NCBI GenBank assembly: GCA_944386175.1
Contig: CALXAB010000003.1
Coordinates: 1-64,000, forward strand
Reading direction: 5' to 3'
DNA: 64,000 nucleotides
Source: an uncultured Clostridia bacterium
Lineage (GTDB): Bacteria; Bacillota; Clostridia; TANB77; CAG-508
Numbering within the stretch: position 1 is the stretch's first letter; every line of letters begins with the position of its first letter. This document shows, piece by piece, positions 10,207 through 19,469 of the stretch. Under the pieces are notes generated by a model. The model was not told the origin of the DNA. It ran no database searches and worked only from the letters and a program-made list of their open reading frames with translations. The position numbers were made by a program, and so were the translations under genes.

Positions 10207-11340
10207 TTATTTTTTTGCACTTGCCCTTGATATATTTAAGAGCACTCCCATTTCACACAGTAATATAAATAAAGCTGTTCCTCCATAACTAAAGAATGGT
10301 AATGGCATTCCTGTTGCTGGCATTGATGATGTAACAACTGCTACATTTATTATTACTTGTATTCCTACTAATGCTGTTATCCCTATTGCTAATAGGCTTC
10401 CAAACATGTCTGGAGCTTTCATTGCTATTAATACTCCTCTCCAGATAAATATTGCAAATAATATTAATACTACCGCACATCCTATAAATCCTAGTTCTTC
10501 TCCTAATATTGAAAATATAAAGTCATTGTGTGGTTCTGGTATGTATAAGAATTTTTGTTTACTTTCTCCAAGTCCTGCTCCAAATAGTCCTCCTGAACCT
10601 ATTGCATATAAACTTTGTATTACCTGCCATCCATCTCCTGTGGCGTCTTTCCATGGATCTAAAAATGTTATTACTCTTTGTAAACGATATGGTGAAAATG
10701 CGACTAATGCTACTATTGCTGGTACACCAACTGCCATACCCGTTGCTAAGAAATGCCAAAATTTGCATCCTGCTATTATCATCATTATACTACATATTCC
10801 TATTATTACTATTGACGCACTAAAATGTGGTTCTAAAAGTAATAGTCCAATTATTGGTGCTAACATTATTACATGTTTTAAAAATCCTTTTCCATACTTA
10901 TTTAATTCATCTCTATTTTTTACTAAAATTCCTGCATAGAAAATGATCATTAACATTTTTACTAATTCTGATGGTTGTATTGATAATGTTTCTGTGAAAT
11001 ATATCCATCTTTTTGCTCCATTTATTGTTCTACCCGCTACTAAAACTAATGCTAATAATATTAGTGCAATCCACCAAGCGTGTTTATAAAATTTTTGGTA
11101 AAATCTATAATCTATTTTTGATATAATCATCATTGCAATAATTCCTAATATTGCAAATATTAATTGTTTTGAAAAATATGAATAACTATTTCCGCTTTCC
11201 GATAATGCTGATGGCGAACTTGCTGATAATAACATTATTAGGCCTATTGAAAGCAAAAGCAAAATAGTTATTATTAGTGTAAAATCTATCGGATTATTTA
11301 GAAAACTTGAAAAGCTTTTTTCTTTTCTCTTTTTTGCCAT
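10207..11340 (-). CDS. ftsW: FtsW/RodA/SpoVE-family peptidoglycan glycosyltransferase
   Basis: A SEDS polymerase of 377 aa with about 10 membrane helices. It has the typical RAINGAKRWI-like loop (AGRTINGAKRWIYF), the QPSELVK motif, GLGESKQKFLYIPEPHNDFIFSILGEE, and the C-terminal TGMPLPFFSYGGTA. It sits between mraY and murG in the dcw cluster, so the division (or sporulation SpoVE) paralogue is more likely than RodA. Confidence 0.93.
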   Translation of the reverse strand: MAKKRKEKSFSSFLNNPIDFTLIITILLLLSIGLIMLLSASSPSALSESGNSYSYFSKQLIFAILGIIAMMIISKIDYRFYQKFYKHAWWIALILLALVLVAGRTINGAKRWIYFTETLSIQPSELVKMLMIIFYAGILVKNRDELNKYGKGFLKHVIMLAPIIGLLLLEPHFSASIVIIGICSIMMIIAGCKFWHFLATGMAVGVPAIVALVAFSPYRLQRVITFLDPWKDATGDGWQVIQSLYAIGSGGLFGAGLGESKQKFLYIPEPHNDFIFSILGEELGFIGCAVVLILFAIFIWRGVLIAMKAPDMFGSLLAIGITALVGIQVIINVAVVTSSMPATGMPLPFFSYGGTALFILLCEMGVLLNISRASAKK

Positions 11341-11362
11341 CTACACTCTTCCCTTCTAAAAT

Positions 11363-12352
11363 CTATATTATCTTTAGTCCTATAATACATAATATTAAAG
11401 TAATTAAACTAAATATTATTACTACCTTATTTTCTTTCCATCCGGATAATTCAAAATGATGATGTAATGGTGCCATTTTGAATACTCTTTTTCCTGTTTT
11501 TTTGTAATATGCAACTTGTATTATTACTGATAGAGTTTCTAATACTGGAATTAGTGCTATTATGATTAATAATATTGGCATTTTTAAATATAGTGCTATT
11601 GATGAAATAACACCACCTAAAAGTAATGAGCCTGTATCTCCCATAAATACCTTGGCTGGATGTAAATTAAACATTAAAAATCCTAATATAGCACCTATAA
11701 CACAACTTGCAAATACAGACACTTCTGGTATCCCAAAAATCATTCCTATTACTGCTAGACATGTTATTATAATCGCACTTACACTTGATGATAAACCATC
11801 TATTCCATCTGTTAAATTTACTGCATTTGTTGTTGCTAATATTACTATAATGGCAAATGGTATATATATATATATTGGCAAATCTATATATGTTTTTGCT
11901 ATTGGTATATATGTTTGTGTATCAAAATGTAATATTTGTAATAAATAAATTACATATGCTACTGATATAACCAATAGTCCTATCATTTTATAACTTGGTT
12001 TTAGACCTTTGGTATTTTTTAATACTAATTTTTTGAAATCATCTATAAATCCTATAGTTCCAAATCCTATTGATATTAATAACATTGGTAATAATTTATT
12101 TGCCACTTCGTTTTGTCCTGTTGCTGTCAAAAATATATATGCACCTGTAATTACTAATATCATTGCTATTATTATAATTATTCCCCCCATTGTTGGAGTT
12201 CCTTGCTTTTTTAAATGTGATTTAGGTCCATCATCCCTTTCTATTTGCCCTACTTTTAATTTTTTTAACATTGGTATAACTATTATTCCTAAGATTATTG
12301 ATGTTATAAATGATGCTATTAATATTGTTGTTTCTGTCTTCAATATTACCAA
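11363..12352 (-). CDS. mraY: MraY, phospho-MurNAc-pentapeptide transferase
   Basis: An integral membrane enzyme of 329 aa that makes lipid I from UDP-MurNAc-pentapeptide and undecaprenyl phosphate. Visible motifs are KKQGTPTMGGIII, TNAVNLTDGIDGLSS (catalytic aspartates), VFMGDTGSLLLGG and MAPLHHHFE. It is in dcw order after murE, 22 bases before ftsW. Confidence 0.96.
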   Translation of the reverse strand: MVILKTETTILIASFITSIILGIIVIPMLKKLKVGQIERDDGPKSHLKKQGTPTMGGIIIIIAMILVITGAYIFLTATGQNEVANKLLPMLLISIGFGTIGFIDDFKKLVLKNTKGLKPSYKMIGLLVISVAYVIYLLQILHFDTQTYIPIAKTYIDLPIYIYIPFAIIVILATTNAVNLTDGIDGLSSSVSAIIITCLAVIGMIFGIPEVSVFASCVIGAILGFLMFNLHPAKVFMGDTGSLLLGGVISSIALYLKMPILLIIIALIPVLETLSVIIQVAYYKKTGKRVFKMAPLHHHFELSGWKENKVVIIFSLITLILCIIGLKII

Positions 12353-12410
12353 ACCTTTCTTTTAATATATATTCAAATATATATTATTTATTATTTTTTC
12401 TTAAAGTATT

Positions 12411-13901
12411 TTATTTTTTCTTCTTTTTATCTTCTAGTTCTTCTATAATCTCTCTTACTATAATTCTTTCATCAAAAGGATATTTTACACCATTTATTTC
12501 TTGATATGGCTCATGTCCTTTTCCAGCTAATACTACAATATCTCTTTTTGTAGCCATTTGAATTGCTTCTTTTATAGCTTCTTTTCTATCAACTATTACT
12601 TTATAATTCCCTTTTGTCTTTTTGATTCCTTCTTCAATTTGTTCTACTATTTTTTGTGGATCTTCTGTTCTTGGATTGTCTGATGTTATAAATGTGTAAT
12701 CAGCTATTCTTCCTGATATTTCACCCATTATTGGTCTTTTGCCTGAGTCTCTATCTCCTCCGCAACCAAATACTGATATTACTTTTCCTCTTGTATAGCT
12801 TTTTACAGCTTGTAAAATATTTTCTAAACTTTCTGGTGAATGAGCATAATCAATCATTATTGGTATTTCTTTTTTATTATCTACTAACTCAGATCTTCCT
12901 GGAACTCTAACTTGTGCTAATGCTTCTTTTACGACTTCTGGTGAAATGCCAAATTTTTGTGCAACACAAATAGCAGCTAGTGAATTATATACACTAAATC
13001 TTCCTGGTATTCCTGTTTTTACTCTCTCATTTCTATCTGTTATTTTTACTTTAAAATCAACATATGAGTTTGTTATTGTAATATCTTTTGCTAATACATT
13101 TGCATAATTATCAATTCCATAAGTCACTATATTATTTTCTGGGAATAATCCTGGTATTTTTGCTCCATGCAAATCATCTGTATTTACAATTCCATTTTTA
13201 CACATTTTAAATAGCTTTAGTTTTGATTCAAAATAATCTTTCATATCTGGATGTTCATTTGGACTTATATGATCTTCTGAAAAATTAGTAAATAATACAT
13301 AATCAAATTCGCACCCTGTAACTCTATGCAATTTTAAACTTTGTGATGAAACTTCCATTACAACAACTTCTACATCTTCATCTACCATTTTAGCAAATAT
13401 TTGTTGTAATTCTATGCTTTCTGGTGTTGTTCTATCACTATCTTGTATTTTTTTACCATTGATATATATTGCTATCGTTCCTATTAACCCTACTTTTTTT
13501 CCTGCTTTTTCTAGTATTTCTTTTATCATAAATGTTGTTGTTGTTTTTCCTTTTGTTCCTGTTACTCCTATTAATTTAAATTTCTTTGATGGATTTTTGT
13601 AAAAATTAGCTGATGTGATTGCTAATGCCTCTCTTGTGTCTTTTGCCATAACTATTGTTATATTATCTAAATTTTTTATTGATTTTAAATCACATCCTTC
13701 TTCTACTAATATAGCTTTTGCTCCATTTTCTATTGCATCATTAATAAATTTATGTCCATCTGCTGAAAATCCTTTTATTGCAACAAATAGATATCCTTCT
13801 TTTATATTTTTAGAGTTTCTGTCTAATCCTTCTAATTCTATGTCCAAATCTCCTTTTACTTTTAAATCCTCTAATCCTACCAACATATTTTTTAATTTCA
13901 T
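12411..13901 (-). CDS. murE: MurE, UDP-MurNAc-tripeptide synthetase
   Basis: A Mur ligase of 496 aa that adds the third residue (usually meso-diaminopimelate) to UDP-MurNAc-dipeptide. The N-terminal domain binds UDP-MurNAc. The ATP-binding loop is GVTGTKGKTTTTFMI (about 112-126). The central domain has VMEVSSQSL and TNFSEDHISPNEH. The C-terminal domain has TSDNPRTEDP, which resembles the DNPR motif of diaminopimelate-specific MurE. No murF or murD follows; mraY is next. Confidence 0.95.
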   Translation of the reverse strand: MKLKNMLVGLEDLKVKGDLDIELEGLDRNSKNIKEGYLFVAIKGFSADGHKFINDAIENGAKAILVEEGCDLKSIKNLDNITIVMAKDTREALAITSANFYKNPSKKFKLIGVTGTKGKTTTTFMIKEILEKAGKKVGLIGTIAIYINGKKIQDSDRTTPESIELQQIFAKMVDEDVEVVVMEVSSQSLKLHRVTGCEFDYVLFTNFSEDHISPNEHPDMKDYFESKLKLFKMCKNGIVNTDDLHGAKIPGLFPENNIVTYGIDNYANVLAKDITITNSYVDFKVKITDRNERVKTGIPGRFSVYNSLAAICVAQKFGISPEVVKEALAQVRVPGRSELVDNKKEIPIMIDYAHSPESLENILQAVKSYTRGKVISVFGCGGDRDSGKRPIMGEISGRIADYTFITSDNPRTEDPQKIVEQIEEGIKKTKGNYKVIVDRKEAIKEAIQMATKRDIVVLAGKGHEPYQEINGVKYPFDERIIVREIIEELEDKKKKK

Positions 13902-14130
13902 ATTTTTTCAATCCTTTCGATTTTTTAATAAACCATTAAAATAAAATTTTATTTTAATTTTTTACATTATATAACTAAATAACAAATTTGTATAGCCTTT
14001 TTTCTATTTTTTCATCATAGTAAATCACAAAATCTTAACATTTGTACAACTTTTAATATTTCTATTTGGCTTTTCATAAATTTATTCTTTCATTATATAA
14101 TATTTAGACATTCTCTTTTTTATTACTTAG

Positions 14131-14287
14131 GGGACGTTCCTTCAATCCCGAAAATTAGTGTCATTGGGGACGGGCTATTTTGGCACACTTAATTTTATAA
14201 TTGACTATTTTTAAATTCTTAAATTAAAGTGTGCCAAAATAGCCCGTCCCCAATGGCACTAATTTTCGGAATTGAATGAACGTTCCC
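14131..14287. repeat. second palindromic nonautonomous element, 157 bp
   Basis: Inverted arms of about 65 bp begin GGGGACGTTCCTTCAATCCC and end at 14287, with GTGTGCCAAAATAGCCCGTC in the right arm. The outer 30 bases are shared with the element at 5073-5407 and the inner parts differ. There is no frame. The rest of the gap 13902-14130 shows nothing I can name. Confidence 0.8.
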
Positions 14288-14294
14288 TTTGGCA

Positions 14295-14711
14295 CTATCC
14301 CATTCTCATCTCACAATATTTACAACGATATATTTGCTTTTCTTTATCACTTAAAATAAATACTTGGTCTAATTGTTTTTCTACTGACGTAATACATCTT
14401 GGATTTTGGCATTTTACTATATTTACAATTTTTTCTGGTTTAGTTACATGAAATTTATTTATTAGTTTATCGTCTTTTACTATATTAATTGTTATATCTG
14501 GATCTATATATCCTAATATATCTAAGTCGATATCTATGCTTTTATCTATTTTTATAATATCTTTTCTTCCCATTTTCTTGCTTTTGGCATTTGTTATTAT
14601 TGCTACTGAACATTCTAGTTCTTGCAAGTTTAATGCTTCATATATTTTCATTCCTTTTTTTGCTTGTATATGATCTATTACTATCCCATTTTTTATACTA
14701 TCTATATTCAT
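14295..14711 (-). CDS. pyrI: aspartate carbamoyltransferase regulatory chain
   Basis: A 138-residue allosteric subunit of aspartate transcarbamoylase. The N-terminal nucleotide-binding domain (MNIDSIKNGIVIDHIQAKKG) is followed by a zinc domain with the four cysteines CQNPRC and CKYC near the C-terminus, which contact the catalytic chain. The start abuts the pyrB stop, as in bacterial pyrBI operons. Confidence 0.95.
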   Translation of the reverse strand: MNIDSIKNGIVIDHIQAKKGMKIYEALNLQELECSVAIITNAKSKKMGRKDIIKIDKSIDIDLDILGYIDPDITINIVKDDKLINKFHVTKPEKIVNIVKCQNPRCITSVEKQLDQVFILSDKEKQIYRCKYCEMRMG

Positions 14712-15626
14712 TTATTTTACCTCCAACATTTTTAATATTAATGCCATTCTTATATATTTTCCATATTCTACTTGTCTAAAATATGCTGCTCTTGGGTCGT
14801 CATCTACATCTACGGATATTTCGTTTACTCTTGGTAGTGGATGCATTATGCATAAATCTTTTTTTGCTTTTTCTAATTTTTCTTTATTTAATATATAATA
14901 GTCTTTTAATCTGATATAGTCCTCTTCGTTGAAAAATCTTTCTTTTTGAACTCTTGTCATATATAAAATATCTAGTTTTTCCATATATTCTTCTATGTCT
15001 TTTGTTTCTATAAATTCTATATTATTTTTTCCTAATATATCTTCTTTTATATATTCTGGTATTTTTAACTCGTCTGGTGATATTAGTACAAATTTTATAT
15101 TTTTATATCTACTCATTGCAGTTATAAGTGAATGAACTGTTCTTCCGAATTTTAAGTCTCCACAAAGACCTATTGTTAAATCTTCTAGTCTTCCTTTTTC
15201 ATTTTTTATTGTTAATAAATCTGTTAATGTCTGTGTTGGGTGATTATGTCCTCCATCTCCCGCATTTATTATTGGTACGATTGATTTTTCGGCAGCTACC
15301 AGTGGTGCTCCTTCTTTTGGATGTCTCATTGCGATTATATCTACATAGCACCCTACTGTTCTTATTGTGTCAGCTACGCTTTCTCCTTTTGATGTTGAAC
15401 TTGAATTTGCTTCTGAAAATCCTATTACATTTCCTCCTAGTTCCATCATTGCGGCTTCGAAACTTAGTCTTGTTCTTGTACTTGGCTCAAAAAATAAAGT
15501 AGCTAATTTTTTACCATCACACTTATGAGAATATTTCTCTTTATTTTGAATGATGTCTTTAGCTACTTTTATTAGTTCTTCAATTTCTTCTACATTTAAG
15601 TCTTTGATATCAATTAAATTTTTCAT
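14712..15626 (-). CDS. pyrB: aspartate carbamoyltransferase catalytic chain
   Basis: Catalyses carbamoyl phosphate plus aspartate to N-carbamoylaspartate, the committed step of pyrimidine synthesis. It is 304 aa. The carbamoyl-phosphate motif [12 protein letters not shown] is near residue 47, followed by [26 protein letters not shown] and [11 protein letters not shown]. No other pyr genes are near. Confidence 0.96.
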   Translation of the reverse strand: MKNLIDIKDLNVEEIEELIKVAKDIIQNKEKYSHKCDGKKLATLFFEPSTRTRLSFEAAMMELGGNVIGFSEANSSSTSKGESVADTIRTVGCYVDIIAMRHPKEGAPLVAAEKSIVPIINAGDGGHNHPTQTLTDLLTIKNEKGRLEDLTIGLCGDLKFGRTVHSLITAMSRYKNIKFVLISPDELKIPEYIKEDILGKNNIEFIETKDIEEYMEKLDILYMTRVQKERFFNEEDYIRLKDYYILNKEKLEKAKKDLCIMHPLPRVNEISVDVDDDPRAAYFRQVEYGKYIRMALILKMLEVK

Positions 15627-15737
15627 TTATTTTTTCCTCCTATTTTTTCCTTCTGTGCTATTTTTATCAAAGATTTAAATAATTGTCAATAGTTTATTTT
15701 TTATTGTGATACATAAACTTTGTTTGCTTTATTTATA

Positions 15738-16943
15738 TTAAAAATTATCATCTAGAAGAAAGTCTATTAAATTTACATGTTTAATTCCATTAAATTCATA
15801 GGTTAATTTGTCTAATGTAATAACATACTTTGGATAATTATCTTTTACAACATTATAAGCTCCAAACTCTCTATTTTTTGTATCTTCATTTGGTATACTA
15901 AAGGCTACTTGTACATATATCTTTTTATCTGATTTTGTAGCCACAAAATCTATTTCTCCTTTTTTCGTTTTTCCGGTATATACATCATATCCTTTTATTA
16001 AAAGTTCATTATAAACAATGTTCTCTATAGCATAAGATTTATCCATTTCTGTTTTATTATTTTTAATTTGAGCTATTCCTAAATCTGTTACATAATATTT
16101 ATTTAAAGTTTTTAGAACAGCTCTTCCATGTATATCATACCTATAAACTTTTCTAATTAATAAAGCTTTACACAGTGCATCTAAATAAGAATATATCGTC
16201 AAGGTCGATACATCTCTTCCTTCATTTTTTAAAAAGTTTATAATATTTTCTGCTGAAAATTCTCTGCCGATTGTATCTATGATATATTGTAAAATCAAAT
16301 TAAATAAAGCTGTATCTCTAATCTTTAATCTTTCTACTACATCTCTTAATATTATTGAATCAAATACTCCATATAAGTAATTTTTTATTGCTTCTTCTTT
16401 TTTAAATTCAAATCTATTTGGTAAACTTCCCCACTTCATATAATTTTCAAATATTTCGTCTGTAGACTTTTCTTCTCCCAATAATTCTAATACTTCTTTA
16501 TAAGATAACGGATTTATTTTAAAACTTACATATCTTCCCGACAGTACAGTTGATAATTCCTCTGATAATAACCTACTATTTGAACCTGTTATAAATATAC
16601 TTACTTTCTTTGAAGCTCTTAATGAATTAATTACTTTTTCAAATTTCTCAACATTTTGTATTTCATCAAAAAATAAATAATATAATTTTTCATCTTTTAT
16701 TTTCTCTTTTACATATTTATTTAGTTCTTTATAATCTGTTAAATTCTCAAATTCTATAAATTCAAAATTTACATATATAATGTGGTCTTCATCAATATTT
16801 CTTTCTCTTAATTCTTGCATAATTTGTTCTAATATTACAGATTTACCACACCTACGAATTCCTACTAAAATTTTAATCAAATTACTATCATAGAAATCTC
16901 TAATTTTTTCTAAATACTTTTCTCTTTTTAACATCTCTATCAC
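15738..16943 (-). CDS. AAA_14/DUF4143 family ATPase
   Basis: A 401-residue protein of the widespread family pairing an N-terminal P-loop domain (Walker A GIRRCGKSVI near 31-40, Walker B YYLFFDEIQN near 97) with a C-terminal DUF4143 restriction-nuclease-like domain (KKGEIDFVATKSDKKIYVQV). The biological role of the family is unsettled. It is not a dcw or pyr gene, and with the adjacent restriction-modification pair it makes up the accessory DNA lying between murE and the penicillin-binding protein. Confidence 0.85.
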   Translation of the reverse strand: MIEMLKREKYLEKIRDFYDSNLIKILVGIRRCGKSVILEQIMQELRERNIDEDHIIYVNFEFIEFENLTDYKELNKYVKEKIKDEKLYYLFFDEIQNVEKFEKVINSLRASKKVSIFITGSNSRLLSEELSTVLSGRYVSFKINPLSYKEVLELLGEEKSTDEIFENYMKWGSLPNRFEFKKEEAIKNYLYGVFDSIILRDVVERLKIRDTALFNLILQYIIDTIGREFSAENIINFLKNEGRDVSTLTIYSYLDALCKALLIRKVYRYDIHGRAVLKTLNKYYVTDLGIAQIKNNKTEMDKSYAIENIVYNELLIKGYDVYTGKTKKGEIDFVATKSDKKIYVQVAFSIPNEDTKNREFGAYNVVKDNYPKYVITLDKLTYEFNGIKHVNLIDFLLDDNF

Positions 16944-17072
16944 CTATATTTATTATAGTATTTAGCCTTATATTTTGTCAAGTTATTTTTATATGTAAAA
17001 ATAACTTTATATATATGTCATTAATTTTTATATAAGATAATAACTTTAAATTTTATAATTATCCTTCTTTTT

Positions 17073-17186
17073 TTATACTATATCCAGCCATTGAACTATA
17101 TAAGATGTGCATAATATAGCTGGTAGCATAAATAATATTACAAAAATTGATGATAATTTTAACATTCTCTTAACTAGTATATTCAT
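17073..17186 (-). CDS. possible small hydrophobic protein, 37 aa
   Basis: ATG 17186 to TAA 17073 encodes a basic start and one hydrophobic helix (LKLSSIFVILFMLPAIL). The ribosome binding site is weak. It could be a remnant. The remainder of the 16944-17258 gap is AT-rich with nothing else I can support. Confidence 0.25.
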   Translation of the reverse strand: MNILVKRMLKLSSIFVILFMLPAILCTSYIVQWLDIV

Positions 17187-17258
17187 ATTTTTTATAAATA
17201 TAGTTGCAAAAGAAATAAAACAAGTTCCAAATTAAAAACCGCTTGATTCATACTCCTC

Positions 17259-18221
17259 CTAATTCAATGCCTTCATTATATTTTCTGCAATTCTATTAAT
17301 TACTGGAACAACAACACTATTTCCTGCTTGTTTGTATAATCTAGCATCGCTCATATCAGTTGGTAATTTATAATATTTTGGATAGCCCTGTGCATAAAAA
17401 CACTCTATCGGTGTTAGCTTTCTTATTCCAAATTTAGTTTTTATTAATGGAACATTGTGCCCTCCCTCTCCCATATTAGCAGTTAGTGTAGGAACTAGAT
17501 TGCTTTGATTCTTTCTAACATATTTTCTTCTCCATTGATATACAGTATTATCATCATCCATTTCTTCTGTTAATAATCTATATATATTACCTTTATATTT
17601 CCCCTCTGTATAATAATATTTGTCATCTACTTTTGTCTCAAAATTAAACACATCTTTTATTGTTTTATCTAATGGTGTTGGTAATGGCATTTGAAATCTA
17701 TCATAGTCTTCTTTATCTCTAAATGCTACAATATATATTCTTTCTCTATTTTGAGGAATATCTCCATATTCACAAGCATTTAAAACTTGGCATTTTATCT
17801 TATCTTTATATCCCGCATTTTCTAACCTTTCTATAATAGTCTTAAAAGTATTTCCCTTATCATGACCAACCAAATTTTTAACATTTTCTAAAAATATTAC
17901 TCTTGGTTTTCTTTCCTTGAATATTCTTTCCATTTCAAAGAATAAATCTCCAGTTCTATCATCTTCAAACCCTTTTCTATATCCCGCTACTGAAAAAGAA
18001 GTACAAGGAAATCCTCCAACCATAATATCAAACTCTGGTATTTCATTTAATTTTACATCATGAATATCACGACAATCTACTTTTGTATTAAAATTCTTTT
18101 CATAAGTTTCTACTGCATATTTATCAAATTCATTAGCATATACTATCTCACATTTATTTGTTTCTAAAAATCCTAAATCTATTCCACCAACACCTGCAAA
18201 AAGGCTACAAATTTTATACAT
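17259..18221 (-). CDS. DNA (cytosine-5) methyltransferase of a Bsp6I-like R-M system
   Basis: A 320-residue C5-methyltransferase that protects host DNA. Motifs are in order: I LFAGVGGIDLGF, IV GGFPCTSFSVAG with the catalytic PC, VI FLENVKN, VIII QNRERIYIVAF, X QAGNSVVVPVI. Its size and its pairing with a 174-residue nuclease match the M.Bsp6I/R.Bsp6I pair, known to recognise GCNGC. The specificity here is inferred. A GC-rich hairpin lies just upstream. Confidence 0.9.
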   Translation of the reverse strand: MYKICSLFAGVGGIDLGFLETNKCEIVYANEFDKYAVETYEKNFNTKVDCRDIHDVKLNEIPEFDIMVGGFPCTSFSVAGYRKGFEDDRTGDLFFEMERIFKERKPRVIFLENVKNLVGHDKGNTFKTIIERLENAGYKDKIKCQVLNACEYGDIPQNRERIYIVAFRDKEDYDRFQMPLPTPLDKTIKDVFNFETKVDDKYYYTEGKYKGNIYRLLTEEMDDDNTVYQWRRKYVRKNQSNLVPTLTANMGEGGHNVPLIKTKFGIRKLTPIECFYAQGYPKYYKLPTDMSDARLYKQAGNSVVVPVINRIAENIMKALN

Positions 18222-18244
18222 AATTTATTCTCTCCTTATCTTTT

Positions 18245-18256
18245 GCGGCACGCCGC
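18245..18256. promoter_or_regulatory. GC-rich hairpin in front of the methyltransferase gene
   Basis: GCGGC-AC-GCCGC lies between the nuclease stop and the methyltransferase start in otherwise very AT-rich DNA. Each arm is itself a GCNGC sequence, the Bsp6I-type target, so methylation or repressor binding here could set methyltransferase expression. Function is inferred. Confidence 0.45.
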
Positions 18257-18299
18257 GATTTTATTAGCAATAATAACAGAGTAATTAACACTCTGCCTT

Positions 18300-18824
18300 T
18301 CATACTTTTTCAACTATAATCCCTCTTCTAATATTGAATATTACTGTAGGTTCTAGTTTTCTTGCTTCAATTATTGATTGTATTATACTTAAATGTGGTC
18401 TTTTACCTGCTTTTTGGTAATCTCCCACTGTTGCTGTTTTTGATACAGGAATTTTCTTTAATTCTTCTGAATTAACACCAGTATCATACACAAACAACAT
18501 ATTTAAGTCTAAGTCAAATCTTAAAAATACTAAATCATCAAAATCACATTTAGGTCCAAAACTACTTAAATCATACTTATAGTTACTTGTAGCTTTGAAC
18601 TCTATCTTTTTACCATCAAGAGATTTTGCATCTCCTCCTGAACTTTTATTCCAAAGAAGATTTAAACAATAGCAACCCATAGGTTCACTTATTGCATCTG
18701 GCATATTTATTCCTCTTGATACTAAACTTTTTACATAAGTATTTAAGTCTTTCCATTTAAAGTATGCATCACATGTTTCCTGAATTCTTGGTTCGTCTAT
18801 TTTTATTAAATATTCGTCATTCAT
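18300..18824 (-). CDS. type II restriction endonuclease, Bsp6I-like
   Basis: A 174-residue protein encoded next to the cytosine methyltransferase. A D...GKKIEFKATS stretch (about residues 69-82) fits a PD-(D/E)xK nuclease core. Size and context resemble R.Bsp6I. It would cut unmethylated GCNGC if that assignment holds. The pair sits next to the penicillin-binding protein fragment. 18825-19028 has no gene. Confidence 0.7.
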   Translation of the reverse strand: MNDEYLIKIDEPRIQETCDAYFKWKDLNTYVKSLVSRGINMPDAISEPMGCYCLNLLWNKSSGGDAKSLDGKKIEFKATSNYKYDLSSFGPKCDFDDLVFLRFDLDLNMLFVYDTGVNSEELKKIPVSKTATVGDYQKAGKRPHLSIIQSIIEARKLEPTVIFNIRRGIIVEKV

Positions 18825-19028
18825 ATATTCACCTATTCAAGAGTGTTATTACTCTTGATAGGCATTATATAATAAATTACGAAATATTGCCACTAATTTT
18901 GCCAATTTATTTAAACTTTTTTATTTTCACTTTTTTATTTTAGCATGCTTTTCTGACGCATTCTAATATTAATCTTATACCATCCATAAATCCATATTTC
19001 ATAATATTTCATTAACAAAAGAATTGTT

Positions 19029-19350
19029 CTAATAAGATACATAAACTTTGTTTCCTTTATTTATTACTATCCCTGCTTGTGGTATTTGATTTTTTATTAT
19101 AGTATTTTTCTTATCAATATTTTCTGTTTCATTTTGTATTATTAGTTCTAAACCATTTTCTTTTATTATTTTTTCTGCTTCTTCTATAGTCTTTCCAAGT
19201 ATATCTGGTGTTTCCACCTGTTCTACTTGATTTATTTCTTCTTGATTACCTTGACTTACTTCCAAATATGGAAGGATTTCACTAAATATTTGCCCTCCTA
19301 CTGGTGCTGCAACACCACCTCCTTGTATTATGCCCCACTTATTGCAGTCA
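19029..19350 (-). pseudogene. C-terminal fragment of the dcw penicillin-binding protein (PASTA end), separated by ICE insertion
   Basis: The frame reads IQGGGVAAPVGGQIFSEILP, the conserved end of a class B transpeptidase domain, followed by a linker and one PASTA domain (TPDILGKTIEEAEKIIKENG) to the stop at 19029. Upstream the homology stops abruptly at about 19335-19350, next to the serine recombinase genes. The rest of the gene should lie at the other end of the ICE, outside the window. Position before murE fits the dcw ftsI/spoVD gene. If translated separately, only a soluble PASTA piece would result. Confidence 0.85.
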
Positions 19351-19462
19351 ATATTTTAAAAAATAAATTTAACTTAAATGGCTAAATTTCAATGGTTTTA
19401 TTAAATTCTAAATTTCATATTTTAAGATCTTAGGTTTTAAGTTGTACTCTGCTTATTGCAGT
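19338..19462. other. ICE end with an 11-bp direct repeat (attachment region)
   Basis: CTTATTGCAGT occurs at 19338-19348, at the junction with the penicillin-binding protein fragment, and again at 19452-19462, just before the recombinase stop. Large serine recombinases integrate next to their own gene, so one copy may be part of the crossover site and the other a recombinase binding repeat. The exact crossover dinucleotide cannot be fixed without the other end or the empty site. Confidence 0.5.
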
Positions 19463-19469
19463 TTTTACT

